Shown in pieces: positions 29,340-37,645 of a DNA stretch of 64,000 bases. The notes below the pieces were generated by a model. The model saw nothing but the letters and a program-made list of their open reading frames with translations, did no database searches and had not been told where the DNA came from. The position numbers were made by a program, and so were the translations under genes. The stretch is from Pseudoxanthomonas suwonensis J47 (GTDB taxonomy: Bacteria; Pseudomonadota; Gammaproteobacteria; Xanthomonadales; Xanthomonadaceae), in the NCBI RefSeq assembly GCF_000513955.1, contig NZ_AZUZ01000024.1:1-64000 (forward strand), read 5' to 3'. The number at the start of each line of letters is the position of its first letter. Positions within the stretch are counted from its first letter, which is position 1.

Positions 29340-29352
29340 CGGAGGAAGCGCC

Positions 29353-29475
29353 ATGCTCCACGTGATCCGCATGATCGAGCGGCGCAGCGGGCGCCACGCC
29401 CGCCTCGTCGTTCCCGCACTGGGCCTGTTGTCGCTGCTGGCGTTGGCCGCCGGCCTCTGGCTGGCCATGCGCTGA
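29353..29475 (+). CDS. Tiny single-helix membrane protein
   Basis: A 40-residue protein with an Arg/His-rich N-terminus (MIERRSGRHARL) and one transmembrane helix (VVPALGLLSLLALAAGLWLA). A strong GGAGGAAG ribosome site lies just upstream, and the next gene follows 9 nt after its stop, which supports it as a real gene. Function unknown. Confidence 0.55.
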   Translation: MLHVIRMIERRSGRHARLVVPALGLLSLLALAAGLWLAMR

Positions 29476-29484
29476 GGAGCGCCC

Positions 29485-30303
29485 ATGGCCACGACGATGG
29501 GGAACGGAGCGGCCGCGCCCGCCAGCGCGCTGGATGACCTGAAGATCGCCGGCGTCTGGGCCGTGCTCGCCGGCTTGGCCGGCGCGGCGGTGATCCCCTA
29601 CGCCGCGCAGCTGATGCCCGAGGCGTTCGCGAAGATCCCGCTGCCGCTATGGATCGTCGCCGCCGCGCAGGGCGCGCAGGCGGCGCTGTTCTGCGCGGTG
29701 ATGGCCTGGCTGGGCCTGCGCATGGGCCACCGCGTCGGGCTCGGCAGTCCGCTGATGCACGCCTGGCTGGTCGCGCGCCAGCGCCCGGACTGGACGCGAC
29801 TGCGGCCGCTGCTGGCGGTGCTGGCCGGCATCGCCGCCGGCATCGTCATCCTGGTGCTGGCGCCGCTGGTCGACCGCGCCATGCCGCCGATGCTGCATCC
29901 ACCGGCGCAGGCCGGCGCCGGCGCTTCGGCGCTCAACGGCTTCCTCGCCTCGTTCTACGGCGGCATCGCCGAGGAACTGATGCTGCGCCTGTTCCTGATG
30001 ACCCTGCTGGTGTGGATCGTGGCGCGGGTATCGAAGCGCCAGCCGCCGGCCTGGGTGTACTGGGTCGCGATCGTGCTCGCCGCCGCACTGTTCGGCGCCG
30101 GCCACCTGCCGGCCGCGGCGAAGGTGTGGGGCCTGGAGCCGATCGTGATTGCGCGCACCCTGCTGCTCAATGGCATCGCCGGCGTCGCCTTCGGCTGGCT
30201 GTACTGGAAGCGCGGCCTGGAGATGGCGATGCTCGCCCACTTCAGCGCTGACATCGTCCTGCACGTCATCGCCCCCCTGCTCCAACCCGCGAACCTGCCA
30301 TGA
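29485..30303 (+). CDS. CPBP-family intramembrane metalloprotease
   Basis: A 272-residue polytopic protein of the CPBP (CAAX protease/bacteriocin-processing) family. The three motifs are present: GGIAEELMLRLFL (EE, then Arg), LFGAGHLPA (His) and AHFSADIVLHVI (HxxxD variant of HxxxN). About seven to eight membrane segments. Ribosome site GAGGAG just upstream. The substrate is unknown; with an SPFH neighbour, membrane-protein processing is plausible. Confidence 0.82.
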   Translation: MATTMGNGAAAPASALDDLKIAGVWAVLAGLAGAAVIPYAAQLMPEAFAKIPLPLWIVAAAQGAQAALFCAVMAWLGLRMGHRVGLGSPLMHAWLVARQRPDWTRLRPLLAVLAGIAAGIVILVLAPLVDRAMPPMLHPPAQAGAGASALNGFLASFYGGIAEELMLRLFLMTLLVWIVARVSKRQPPAWVYWVAIVLAAALFGAGHLPAAAKVWGLEPIVIARTLLLNGIAGVAFGWLYWKRGLEMAMLAHFSADIVLHVIAPLLQPANLP

Positions 30304-30893
30304 CCCCGACCACCGATCCCCGCCTGCAACTGGCCCCGGCCGGCGCGCGCGCCGGCACCTGGCTGTTCCTCCTGGGTTTCGTCCTGCCGCTGGCGATCAC
30401 CGCCATCGCGCTTGCCTTCGCGGTGCAAGGCAAAGGCGAGCTGAAGCTGGTCGCCGGCAGCCTGCCACTGACCATCGTCCTCACCCTCGGCGGCCTGGCC
30501 GTGCTCTGCGGCGGCCTGTGGTGGCTGCTGGCGCGGATGATGCGGCGGCAGTCGCTGCAGCTGTCGGCGGCCGGCATCGACGTGCGCTCCAGCTTCTACC
30601 GCTGCCAGGTGCCGCTGCAGGAACTGAAGCTGGACCAGGCGCGGGTGGTCGACCTGGACGAACACACCGAACTCAAGCCGACGCTGAAGACCAACGGCTT
30701 CTCGATCCCCGGCTTCCACAGCGGCTGGTTCCTGCTGCGCAACCGCCGCCGCACCTTCGTCGCCATCGCCGAGGGCCGGCGCAAGCTGTGGCTGCCGGGC
30801 AATGGCAGGCGCGACCTGCTGCTGGAACCACGCGATCCGCATGCCGTGCTCGCCCGCCTGCGCGAGCTGGCCGCCAACGGTGGGCGTGGCTAA
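30300..30893 (+). CDS. Two-helix membrane protein with a PH-like C-terminal region
   Basis: A 197-residue protein with two membrane helices (about 22-43 and 53-77) and a C-terminal soluble part (LQLSAAGIDVRSSFYRCQVPLQEL) resembling bacterial PH-like domains. It overlaps the CPBP gene as ATGA. Function unknown; PH-like assignment is by eye. Confidence 0.6.
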   Translation: MTPTTDPRLQLAPAGARAGTWLFLLGFVLPLAITAIALAFAVQGKGELKLVAGSLPLTIVLTLGGLAVLCGGLWWLLARMMRRQSLQLSAAGIDVRSSFYRCQVPLQELKLDQARVVDLDEHTELKPTLKTNGFSIPGFHSGWFLLRNRRRTFVAIAEGRRKLWLPGNGRRDLLLEPRDPHAVLARLRELAANGGRG

Positions 30894-30902
30894 GCTGGCC
30901 TG

Positions 30903-31712
30903 ATGCGCACCAACCTCGCTCCGCTGCACGCCCGCCTGCTCAACACCGCGGCCATCGAACTGTGGCCGGCACCGTTGCTGCGCGCGCGCAACAACGGCGA
31001 TGCCCGCCTGCTCGCGCGCGCCCGCACCGTGCTGCGGCGCAAGCGCGATGGCCGCTACCTGGCGGCCGCGCTCGACGCCGGACTGATGCCGCTGGTGCCG
31101 CGGCTGGCGGACGAACCGGGTATCGACGAGGCGCTGGACCTGCTGGAGACCCAGGAAGGCCCGCGCCGGGGGCCGCCCCCGCCGCCGGGCGAGCTGCCGT
31201 TGCACGGCCTGCGCGAGCGGCTGGAGGCGCTGGGCCTGGACGACGGCTACGCCACGCGCACCGGGCTGGACCTGGTCGCCGAGCCGGAATGGCTGCTGCT
31301 GGCCGGCTTCGACCGCTACCGTCGACCGCTGTGGCTGCGGCCGGCGGCCGCGCGCGCCTGGCAGGCGCTGCGCACAGCGGCGGCAGCCGATGGCGTGACG
31401 CTCGAGGCGATCTCCGGCTACCGCAGCCACGACTACCAGCTGGGCATCTTCGCGCGGAAGCTGGCGCGCGGGCAGGCCGTGGCGCAGATCCTGCAGGTCA
31501 ACGCCGCGCCCGGCTACAGCGAACACCACGGCGGCGACGCGCTGGACATCGGCACGCCGGGCGAGCCGCCGGCGGAGGAATCGTTCGAGGCCACGCCCGC
31601 CTTCGCCTGGCTGCGCGAACACGCCGCCGCGCACGGCTTCGCGATGAGCTACCCGCGCGACAACCCGCACGGCATCGTCTACGAACCCTGGCACTGGCGC
31701 TTCAGCCGCTGA
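30903..31712 (+). CDS. M15-family D,D-carboxypeptidase (VanY-like)
   Basis: A 269-residue protein. The C-terminal half is a VanY/M15 zinc peptidase: AISGYRSHDYQLGIF, PGYSEHHGGDALDIG (zinc His and Asp), and the final YEPWHWRF (zinc His). These enzymes trim D-Ala-D-Ala from peptidoglycan stem peptides. No clear signal peptide is seen, which is odd for a periplasmic activity. It starts 9 nt after the previous stop and closes the operon. Confidence 0.82.
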   Translation: MRTNLAPLHARLLNTAAIELWPAPLLRARNNGDARLLARARTVLRRKRDGRYLAAALDAGLMPLVPRLADEPGIDEALDLLETQEGPRRGPPPPPGELPLHGLRERLEALGLDDGYATRTGLDLVAEPEWLLLAGFDRYRRPLWLRPAAARAWQALRTAAAADGVTLEAISGYRSHDYQLGIFARKLARGQAVAQILQVNAAPGYSEHHGGDALDIGTPGEPPAEESFEATPAFAWLREHAAAHGFAMSYPRDNPHGIVYEPWHWRFSR

Positions 31713-31732
31713 CGGCGGCCGGCGACCCGGCC

Positions 31733-31746
31733 TTGACCGGGATCAA
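31733..31746. promoter_or_regulatory. FNR-type box upstream of cytochrome b561
   Basis: TTGACCGGGATCAA differs from TTGAT-N4-ATCAA at one base. Its centre is about 65 nt before the ATG of the cytochrome gene. This is a second FNR-like site in the window and fits a respiratory gene. Confidence 0.45.
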
Positions 31747-31804
31747 TGGCAAGCGCGCGGCACAGGCGGACACTCCCTGCATCCGCCCCCGCCGGAGTGC
31801 CGCC

Positions 31805-32347
31805 ATGTCCACCCTCGCCCACGGCCGCTATCCCCGCGGCGTCATCGCCCTGCACTGGCTGACCCTGCTGTTGCTGGTCGCCGTCTACGCGACGATGGAA
31901 CTGCGTGGCCTCTTCCCGCGCGGCAGCGCCGAGCGCGCGGCGATGAAGACCGCGCACTACTTCCTCGGCATCAGCGTGTTCGCCCTGACCTGGCTGCGCC
32001 TGGCCCTGCGCATCGCCGGCAGGACCCCGCCGATCCTGCCCGAGCCGCCGCTGTGGCAGCTGCTGCTGGCCAGGGCCGTGGCGCTGGCGCTGTACGGGCT
32101 GATGCTGGCGATGCCGGTGCTCGGCTACCTGCTGCTCAACGCCGAAGGCACCGCGCCGGCGATCGGTGGGCTGCAGCTGCCGCTGCTGATCGGCGCCCAG
32201 CCGGGCCTGGCCGAAACCCTGGAGGCCTGGCACGAAGGCATCGCCACCGCCGGCTACTGGCTGGTCGGCCTGCACGCGCTGGCGGCGATCTACCACCACC
32301 ACGTGCGCCACGACGACACCCTGCTGCGGATGTCGCTGCGCGGCTGA
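31805..32347 (+). CDS. Cytochrome b561 family protein
   Basis: A 180-residue di-heme cytochrome b561 with four membrane helices. Candidate heme ligands are His in IALHWLTL, MKTAHYFLG, EAWHEGIATAGYW and GLHALAAIYHHH. The family passes electrons across the inner membrane, for example between quinone and periplasmic partners. An FNR-like box lies upstream. Start ATG 31805. Confidence 0.88.
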   Translation: MSTLAHGRYPRGVIALHWLTLLLLVAVYATMELRGLFPRGSAERAAMKTAHYFLGISVFALTWLRLALRIAGRTPPILPEPPLWQLLLARAVALALYGLMLAMPVLGYLLLNAEGTAPAIGGLQLPLLIGAQPGLAETLEAWHEGIATAGYWLVGLHALAAIYHHHVRHDDTLLRMSLRG

Positions 32348-32354
32348 GCCGCGC

Positions 32355-33029
32355 TCAGTCCTGCGAGCGGTTGGTCGGCGCCTTCGCCGCCGTGGCGAAG
32401 TCGGCGATGCGCCACAGGTACAGGCTGGCGTAGGTGCGGTAAGGCCCCCACTTCCCGCCGCGGACCACCAGTTCCTTCGGCGTGGGCATGGCCTCGAGCC
32501 GGTCGACCAGCTGCGCGCCCTTGCGGATGCCCAGGTCGTCCACCGGCAGCACGTCGGGACGGCCGAGGCGGAACATCAGCATCATCTCCACCGTCCAGCG
32601 GCCGATGCCGCGGATCGGCACCAGCGCGGCGACGATCTCGTCCTCGTGCATGGTCGACATGCGCCGCAGGTCCGGGATCTCGCCGCGGGCTTCGCGCGCG
32701 GCCAGGTCGCGCAGGGCCAGGGTCTTGTTGCCGGACACGCCGCAGGCGCGCAGGGTCGCGTCGTCGACCCGTCCCAGGGTGTCGTGGTGCAGGCGCGTGC
32801 TGCCGATCGCCGCCTCGACCCGGCCGACGATGGTGGAGGCGGCCTTGCCCGACAGCTGCTGGAACAGGATCGCCCGCGCCAGCGCATCTACCGGATCGAA
32901 CGGCTTGCGCCAGCGCGGCTCGGCCGGCAGCGGGCCCAGCTTCTTCATCCACGCGCCGAGCTTGCGGTCGCGCCGCAGCAGGTGCGCGTGCGCGGCCTCG
33001 ACGTCGAATCCACGGGCATGGCGCGGCAT
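32355..33029 (-). CDS. AlkA-like DNA-3-methyladenine glycosylase
   Basis: A 224-residue HhH-GPD base-excision glycosylase removing alkylated bases. It contains AILFQQLSGKAASTI, the helix-hairpin-helix IRGIGRWTVEMMLMF, and LPVDDLGIRKG with the catalytic Asp. The compact size resembles the MAG/AlkA-like group without the E. coli AlkA N-terminal domain. ATG 33027-33029, 2 nt after the DUF423 stop. Complements AlkB elsewhere in the window. Confidence 0.88.
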   Translation of the reverse strand: MPRHARGFDVEAAHAHLLRRDRKLGAWMKKLGPLPAEPRWRKPFDPVDALARAILFQQLSGKAASTIVGRVEAAIGSTRLHHDTLGRVDDATLRACGVSGNKTLALRDLAAREARGEIPDLRRMSTMHEDEIVAALVPIRGIGRWTVEMMLMFRLGRPDVLPVDDLGIRKGAQLVDRLEAMPTPKELVVRGGKWGPYRTYASLYLWRIADFATAAKAPTNRSQD

Positions 33030-33031
33030 CT

Positions 33032-33412
33032 TCAGCGCCTCCGCAGCGCGGCCACGGCCAGCAGCAGCCAGCTGGCCATCAGCAGGGTGCCGCCGGACGG
33101 CGCCAGCCGCGTCGGCCAGCCCAGCAGCGCGCCACCGGCCACGCTGCCGGCGAACAGCAAGGTGCCGGCCAGCAATCCGGCCAGCGCGGCCAGGCGCAGC
33201 CCGCGCGCGCCGCCGCCGAGCACGGCCAGCACCGCACCATGGCCGAAGGCGTAGAGGCTGGCGGTCTGCAGGTTGCCTTGCGCGTGCGCGTCGGCCACGC
33301 CGTGCGCGGCATACGCCGACAGGCCGATCGCCAGCGCCGCCAGCACCGCCCCGGCGGCCGCCAGCCACGCGCCCGCGCTGCCCGTTCCCGCCTGTTCCCT
33401 CTGCTCCGCCAC
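33032..33412 (-). CDS. DUF423 membrane protein (YgdD-like)
   Basis: A 126-residue four-helix membrane protein. AALAIGLSAYAAHGVAD near the N-terminus, FGHGAVLAVL and GSVAGGALLGWPTRLAPSGG-type C-terminal loop match DUF423. Role unknown. Upstream of, and probably cotranscribed with, the glycosylase gene. Confidence 0.82.
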   Translation of the reverse strand: MAEQREQAGTGSAGAWLAAAGAVLAALAIGLSAYAAHGVADAHAQGNLQTASLYAFGHGAVLAVLGGGARGLRLAALAGLLAGTLLFAGSVAGGALLGWPTRLAPSGGTLLMASWLLLAVAALRRR

Positions 33413-33455
33413 GACCGGATGCTCCCGACTTGCGACCGCAGCGAGCCTAAACGAA

Positions 33456-33479
33456 AAAGCGCCGCTTGCGCGGCGCTTT
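33456..33479 (-). terminator. Rho-independent terminator of the SRPBCC gene
   Basis: Perfect 10-bp stem AAAGCGCCGC/GCGGCGCTTT with a 4-nt loop; in minus-strand RNA it is followed by a U-rich run (UUUUUCGUUU when the last stem bases are included). It lies about 55 nt after the stop at 33536. Confidence 0.8.
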
Positions 33480-33535
33480 CGCGGGGATCCGGGGATCCCG
33501 GTTGCGGTCCGGCGACGTGCGCCGGATCGCGGGTC

Positions 33536-34687
33536 TTACTTGATCGCCCAGTAGACGTCGTAGGTACCTTCGGCGGTGAACGACTTGTCCACGCCACCCT
33601 TCCAGATCTCGAACGGACGGTCGGTGACCTCGTAGCCGTGGGTCAGGGCCCAGGCGCGGACCGAGTTGCGGACCGCGTCCAGCTCGGCCATGTAGCCGGT
33701 GTAGGAACCGAAGGCGGCGCGGCGCGGCTGGGTGCGGACGTATTCGACCGGGGCGCCTTCCGGGATCTTGACGGTCAGCGGCTCGCCATCGGCGGCGACC
33801 AGCGCGGCCGGACCCTTCGCGGCCTCTTCCTTGCCTTCCTCGCCTTCGGCCGGCGCAGCCGCGGCCGGAGCCGAACCCTTGCGACGGACCGGCAGGGCCA
33901 CGTCGAAGGCGTACTTCTCGGCGCCGAAGTCGGTGGTGATGATGCGCACCGGACCCGCGGCCTCGAGGTTGTTGGCCTCCATGGTGCGCTTGATCCACTC
34001 CAGGTTGTTCTTGATCGACTGCTTGATGGCGTCGTTGTTGCGGTCGATGTTGCCGGCGTTGACGACCAGCAGGTCCTCGGCCGGCAGCTCGACCAGCTTC
34101 AGGTCGACCAGCGGCACGCCCTCGGCGCGGTAGTCGAAGTTCGGCACGCCGGCCAGCATGGTGGACATGCGGCCCAGGCCCAGCTTGATGTCGTCGCCGA
34201 CGTGGCGGCTGACGTACAGGCCGGCGTAGCGGCCGATCAGGTCCCAGCCGTAGTCGACGTCGTAGGTCTGGGTGATCTTGACGTTGCGGTTGTTCTTGCC
34301 GGTCGGCTCCAGCAGGAACTGCACGGTCTTGTCGTGGCCGCGGCGCTCGTCCTCGACCTTGATCACGACCTTCTCGTTCGGGATGCTCTCGACGATCTCC
34401 CAGCTGCCCTTGCCGATCTGGCCCTGGGTCGAGGCGTAGTCGAGGCGCGCACCCACGCCTTCGCTGGCGCCGGAGACGTTGAGCTGGACCTTCGGGTCAC
34501 GCAGGACCAGCGGGTTCCAGTCCTTGAAGCGGCGCAGGTTGTTCACCGTGTCGTACACGATGGTCATCTTGCGGTTGGTCTCGACGCTCTCGGAGATATG
34601 GCGATGGTCGGGAAGAACGACGCCAACCACCAGGGCCAGAACAGCCACGATGCCCAGGGCGATCAGGAACTCGATAAGGCGGGTCAT
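33536..34687 (-). CDS. SRPBCC plus GyrI-like domain protein
   Basis: A 383-residue protein with one N-terminal membrane helix (FLIALGIVAVLALVVGVVL). An SRPBCC/START-like domain follows (ESVETNRKMTIVYDTVNNL to about 185), then a GyrI/AraC-E.bind-like domain (about 205-383). An acidic Ala-rich insert (APAEGEEGKEEAAKG) interrupts the second domain. These folds bind hydrophobic small molecules. ATG 34685-34687; own terminator downstream. The 291-nt gap upstream shows no gene. Confidence 0.75.
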   Translation of the reverse strand: MTRLIEFLIALGIVAVLALVVGVVLPDHRHISESVETNRKMTIVYDTVNNLRRFKDWNPLVLRDPKVQLNVSGASEGVGARLDYASTQGQIGKGSWEIVESIPNEKVVIKVEDERRGHDKTVQFLLEPTGKNNRNVKITQTYDVDYGWDLIGRYAGLYVSRHVGDDIKLGLGRMSTMLAGVPNFDYRAEGVPLVDLKLVELPAEDLLVVNAGNIDRNNDAIKQSIKNNLEWIKRTMEANNLEAAGPVRIITTDFGAEKYAFDVALPVRRKGSAPAAAAPAEGEEGKEEAAKGPAALVAADGEPLTVKIPEGAPVEYVRTQPRRAAFGSYTGYMAELDAVRNSVRAWALTHGYEVTDRPFEIWKGGVDKSFTAEGTYDVYWAIK

Positions 34688-34978
34688 GCAGGGGGTCTCC
34701 GGGGCCGATCCACGGCAAATTGACAAGGCGAGCCGCGAATCCTAGCAGGCTTCGCCGCCTGCGCGCAGCCAAGCAGGCCGCCGAGGCGTGGGGTGAACGG
34801 AATTCTTACAACCGGAACGGCCGGGTGTCCTCCGTGGACACCACCGCGCGACGGCGGTTCCGGTGCTTGCGGGCGTGGCCGCCAGACGGTAGCGCATGGC
34901 CGCCGTGCGGCGCGAAAACGCCTGAGCCACGCGGGTTTCCGCGTGCGACGTGAGGCAGCGGTTCAGTTTCGCGACGAC

Positions 34979-35620
34979 TCAGACCAGCTGCAGCTCGAAG
35001 GCCTTCAGCACCGCGCGGGTGCGGTCGCGCACGCCGAGTTTGCTGAGAATGTTGGATACGTGGTTCTTGATCGTGCCTTCGGCCACGCCCAGCGAATTGG
35101 CGATTTCCTTGTTGGAGAAGCCGGACGCCATCAGGCGCAGGATCTCGGTCTCGCGGTCGGTCAGCGGGTCCGGGCGGTCCAGGCTGACGAAATCGTTGCG
35201 CATGTGCTCCAGGCCCGACAGCAGGCGCTGGGTCACCGCCGGCTGCACCAGCGAGCCGCCCTCGGCCACGGTGCGGATGGCCCCGACCAGCTGCTCCAGC
35301 GATACGTCCTTGAGCAGGTAGCCCTTGGCCCCGGCCTTGAGCCCGGCCAGCACCAGCTGGTCGTCGTCGAAGGTGGTGAGGATGATGGTCGGCGGCAGCT
35401 GGTCCTGGCGCGACAGCACCTGCAGCGCCTCCAGGCCGGACATCGCGGGCATGCGCATGTCCATGAGCACCACGTCCGGCTTCACCTGCGGGATCAGCTC
35501 GACCGCCTGGCGGCCGTCGCCGGCCTCGGCGACCACTTCGATGCCCCCGTCCAGGGCCAGCAGGGAACGGATGCCCTGGCGGACCAGGGTCTGGTCGTCG
35601 ACCAGGCAGACACGGATCAT
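34979..35620 (-). CDS. NarL/DesR-type response regulator
   Basis: A 213-residue regulator. The receiver domain has VDDQ at 8-10, the phospho-acceptor Asp54 in LMDMRMP, Thr in ILTTF and Lys in YLLKD. The C-terminal LuxR helix-turn-helix is LTDRETEILRLMASGFSNKEI (read in parts) and GVAEGTIKNHVSNILSKLG. It overlaps the sensor kinase gene upstream as ATGA, so they form a two-component pair. Target genes are unknown. Confidence 0.92.
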   Translation of the reverse strand: MIRVCLVDDQTLVRQGIRSLLALDGGIEVVAEAGDGRQAVELIPQVKPDVVLMDMRMPAMSGLEALQVLSRQDQLPPTIILTTFDDDQLVLAGLKAGAKGYLLKDVSLEQLVGAIRTVAEGGSLVQPAVTQRLLSGLEHMRNDFVSLDRPDPLTDRETEILRLMASGFSNKEIANSLGVAEGTIKNHVSNILSKLGVRDRTRAVLKAFELQLV

Positions 35621-36816
35621 GGCAAGGCTCCTTCGATGGCCGGCAGCACCGGCGTCGTAACGGGAATGGACAGGCGCAGGCGGAAACCTTCCCCGCGCCG
35701 GGTCTGGATTTCGAGGGTACCGCCGCACTGCCGGATGCGTTCGCGCATCCCGCGCAGGCCGTTGCCCGGGACCAGGCCGTCGGCACCCTGGCCGTCGTCC
35801 TGGGCGTCCAGCATCAGCGCGCCCGGCTCGCGCCAGACCCGGATCCTGAGGTGGCGGGCACCGGCGTGGCGCACGGCGTTGGTGATGATTTCCTGGGTGC
35901 AGCGCAGCATCACGTGGGCCCGCTCGGGGTCGTCCACGGCCAGCGGCGACTGCACGTCGAGGGTGATGTCCAGCGAGGGCACGTGGTCGGCCAGCGGCTG
36001 CAGGGCCGCGGCCAGGTCGATGCCGCCGCTGGCGTCGCGCAGCTGGCTGACCGCCTCGCGCACGTCGGTCAGCAGCAGCTTGGCCAGGGTATGGGCCTGG
36101 CGCACGTGCTCCTGTGCCCGGCCCTCGGTCATGTGGCTGGCCACTTCCAGGTTCAGGCTCAGCGCGGTCAGATGGTGGCCGAGCAGGTCGTGCAGCTCGC
36201 GGGAGATGCGGGTGCGCTCGTTGACCCGGGCGCTCTCGGCCAGCAGGGCGCGGGTCGCGCGCAGTTCGGCGTTGAGCCGGCGCTGCTCGTCGCGGGCCTG
36301 GGCCTGCTGGCGGGCCACATACGCCGTGGTCATCACGAAGGCCGAGAAGCCCACGTAGAACAGCGACTGCAGCAGGGATTCCCAGAAATTGAAGTCGTCC
36401 CGGGCCATGAACGATGGCACCAGGGCCACGTGCGCGGCGACCAGCCACAGCACCGCCACCCGGATCCCGGCCAGCCAGGGCAGCACCCCGGCCATGATCA
36501 TCAGCAGCACCGCGCCCAGGCCGGTCTGGGTATAGAAGCCCACGCCGATGGCCGCGGCGTTCATCGCCAGCAGCAGCAGCGCGTGCCAGGCCACCTCGCG
36601 GCGGCCGCCGCTGCCCAGCGAGCTGGTCGCCAGCCAGTAGCAGGCGCCGAAGCCGAAATAGGTCAGCGCGGTCATCGGCACGTGCACGCCGTTGCCGTCC
36701 ACCCCGCGCGACGGGGGCAGGAACCAGATGTTAAGGATGATCGGCAGTCCCACCAGGGCCCAGGTGTACAGGCCGGCGTAGCGCAGCAGATTGGTGTGGC
36801 TCAGTCTTCCCAGCAT
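35617..36816 (-). CDS. DesK-type sensor histidine kinase
   Basis: A sensor kinase of about 399 residues. Five to six N-terminal membrane helices and a short coiled coil (QQAQARDEQRRLNAELRATR) lead to the HisKA_3 motif RISRELHDLLGHHLTALSLN with the phospho-His, and a HATPase domain (EIITNAVRHAGA; DDGQGADG; GNGLRGMRERI). This is the DesK/NarX-like kinase class that pairs with LuxR-type regulators. The signal may be membrane state, by analogy only. Start uncertain: ATG 36816 chosen; ATGs at 36834, 36843 and 36894 are alternatives without better ribosome sites. Confidence 0.85.
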   Translation of the reverse strand: MLGRLSHTNLLRYAGLYTWALVGLPIILNIWFLPPSRGVDGNGVHVPMTALTYFGFGACYWLATSSLGSGGRREVAWHALLLLAMNAAAIGVGFYTQTGLGAVLLMIMAGVLPWLAGIRVAVLWLVAAHVALVPSFMARDDFNFWESLLQSLFYVGFSAFVMTTAYVARQQAQARDEQRRLNAELRATRALLAESARVNERTRISRELHDLLGHHLTALSLNLEVASHMTEGRAQEHVRQAHTLAKLLLTDVREAVSQLRDASGGIDLAAALQPLADHVPSLDITLDVQSPLAVDDPERAHVMLRCTQEIITNAVRHAGARHLRIRVWREPGALMLDAQDDGQGADGLVPGNGLRGMRERIRQCGGTLEIQTRRGEGFRLRLSIPVTTPVLPAIEGALP

Positions 36817-37044
36817 TGCGGAACGCTCGTGCATTGGCGCCATGGCGCACATGTGCAGGAAGCCATGGCCCGCTCGTGGCCGGGAGCCTCGCATCCCCTG
36901 TGGATGCGGCGAACGTGGCCCACAACCCCGGCCTTGTCAAGCAATCCGGCCGCCGCGGGCCTGCCCGTGGCCGGAACCTCGTGCGATAATCCGGGACGGC
37001 CGCGCCGCTGGCCCGCATCGCCCCACTGGAGTCGGCTTTACCCC

Positions 37045-37644
37045 ATGTCCATCGTCATCCGCGACGTGCGCGAACACGAGCTGGATTCGATCCTGGCGCT
37101 CAACAACAACGCCGGTTCGGCGATCCTCCCGCTGGACCAGGCCAGGCTGCGCCGGTTCTACGACGAGGCCGAGTACTTCCGCGTGGCCGAACGCGACGGC
37201 AACCTGGCGGGCTTCCTGGTCGGCTTCGGCAGCGACAGCGACCACGACAGCAGCAACTTCGCCTGGTTCAGGGAGCGCTACCCCCACTTCTTCTACATCG
37301 ACCGCATCGTGGTCGCCAGCCGCCGCCGCGGCGGCGGCGTCGGCCGCGCGTTCTATGCCGACGTGCAGAGCTACGCCGAGCTGCGCTACCCGCTGCTGTG
37401 CTGCGAGGTCTTCCTCGACCACGGCGCCGACCCGGCGCTGCTGTTCCACGGCAGCTTCGGCTTCCACGAGGCCGGGCAGAACCTGATGCCCGACGTCGAT
37501 GTCCGCGCGAGCATGATGATCAAGGAACTGTGCAGCTACCCGTGGGTCCGCGAGACCTACGGCGACAACCTCCCCGACCTGCCCTGGGTCGGCCGCCCCC
37601 GCCACCAGCGCCAGCCGCGCGCCAGCCGTGCGACGGGTACCTGA
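37045..37644 (+). CDS. GNAT-family acetyltransferase
   Basis: A 199-residue N-acetyltransferase. IRDVREHELDSILALNN begins the fold; FFYIDRIVVASRRRGGGVGRAFYADV contains the acetyl-CoA-binding RRxGxG/A variant; LLCCEVFLDHG and LFHGSFGFHEAGQ complete it. It ends almost at minC: the GTG start of minC is 1 nt downstream of its stop. A -10-like GATAAT lies near 36983. Substrate unknown. Confidence 0.82.
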   Translation: MSIVIRDVREHELDSILALNNNAGSAILPLDQARLRRFYDEAEYFRVAERDGNLAGFLVGFGSDSDHDSSNFAWFRERYPHFFYIDRIVVASRRRGGGVGRAFYADVQSYAELRYPLLCCEVFLDHGADPALLFHGSFGFHEAGQNLMPDVDVRASMMIKELCSYPWVRETYGDNLPDLPWVGRPRHQRQPRASRATGT

Positions 37645-37645
37645 C

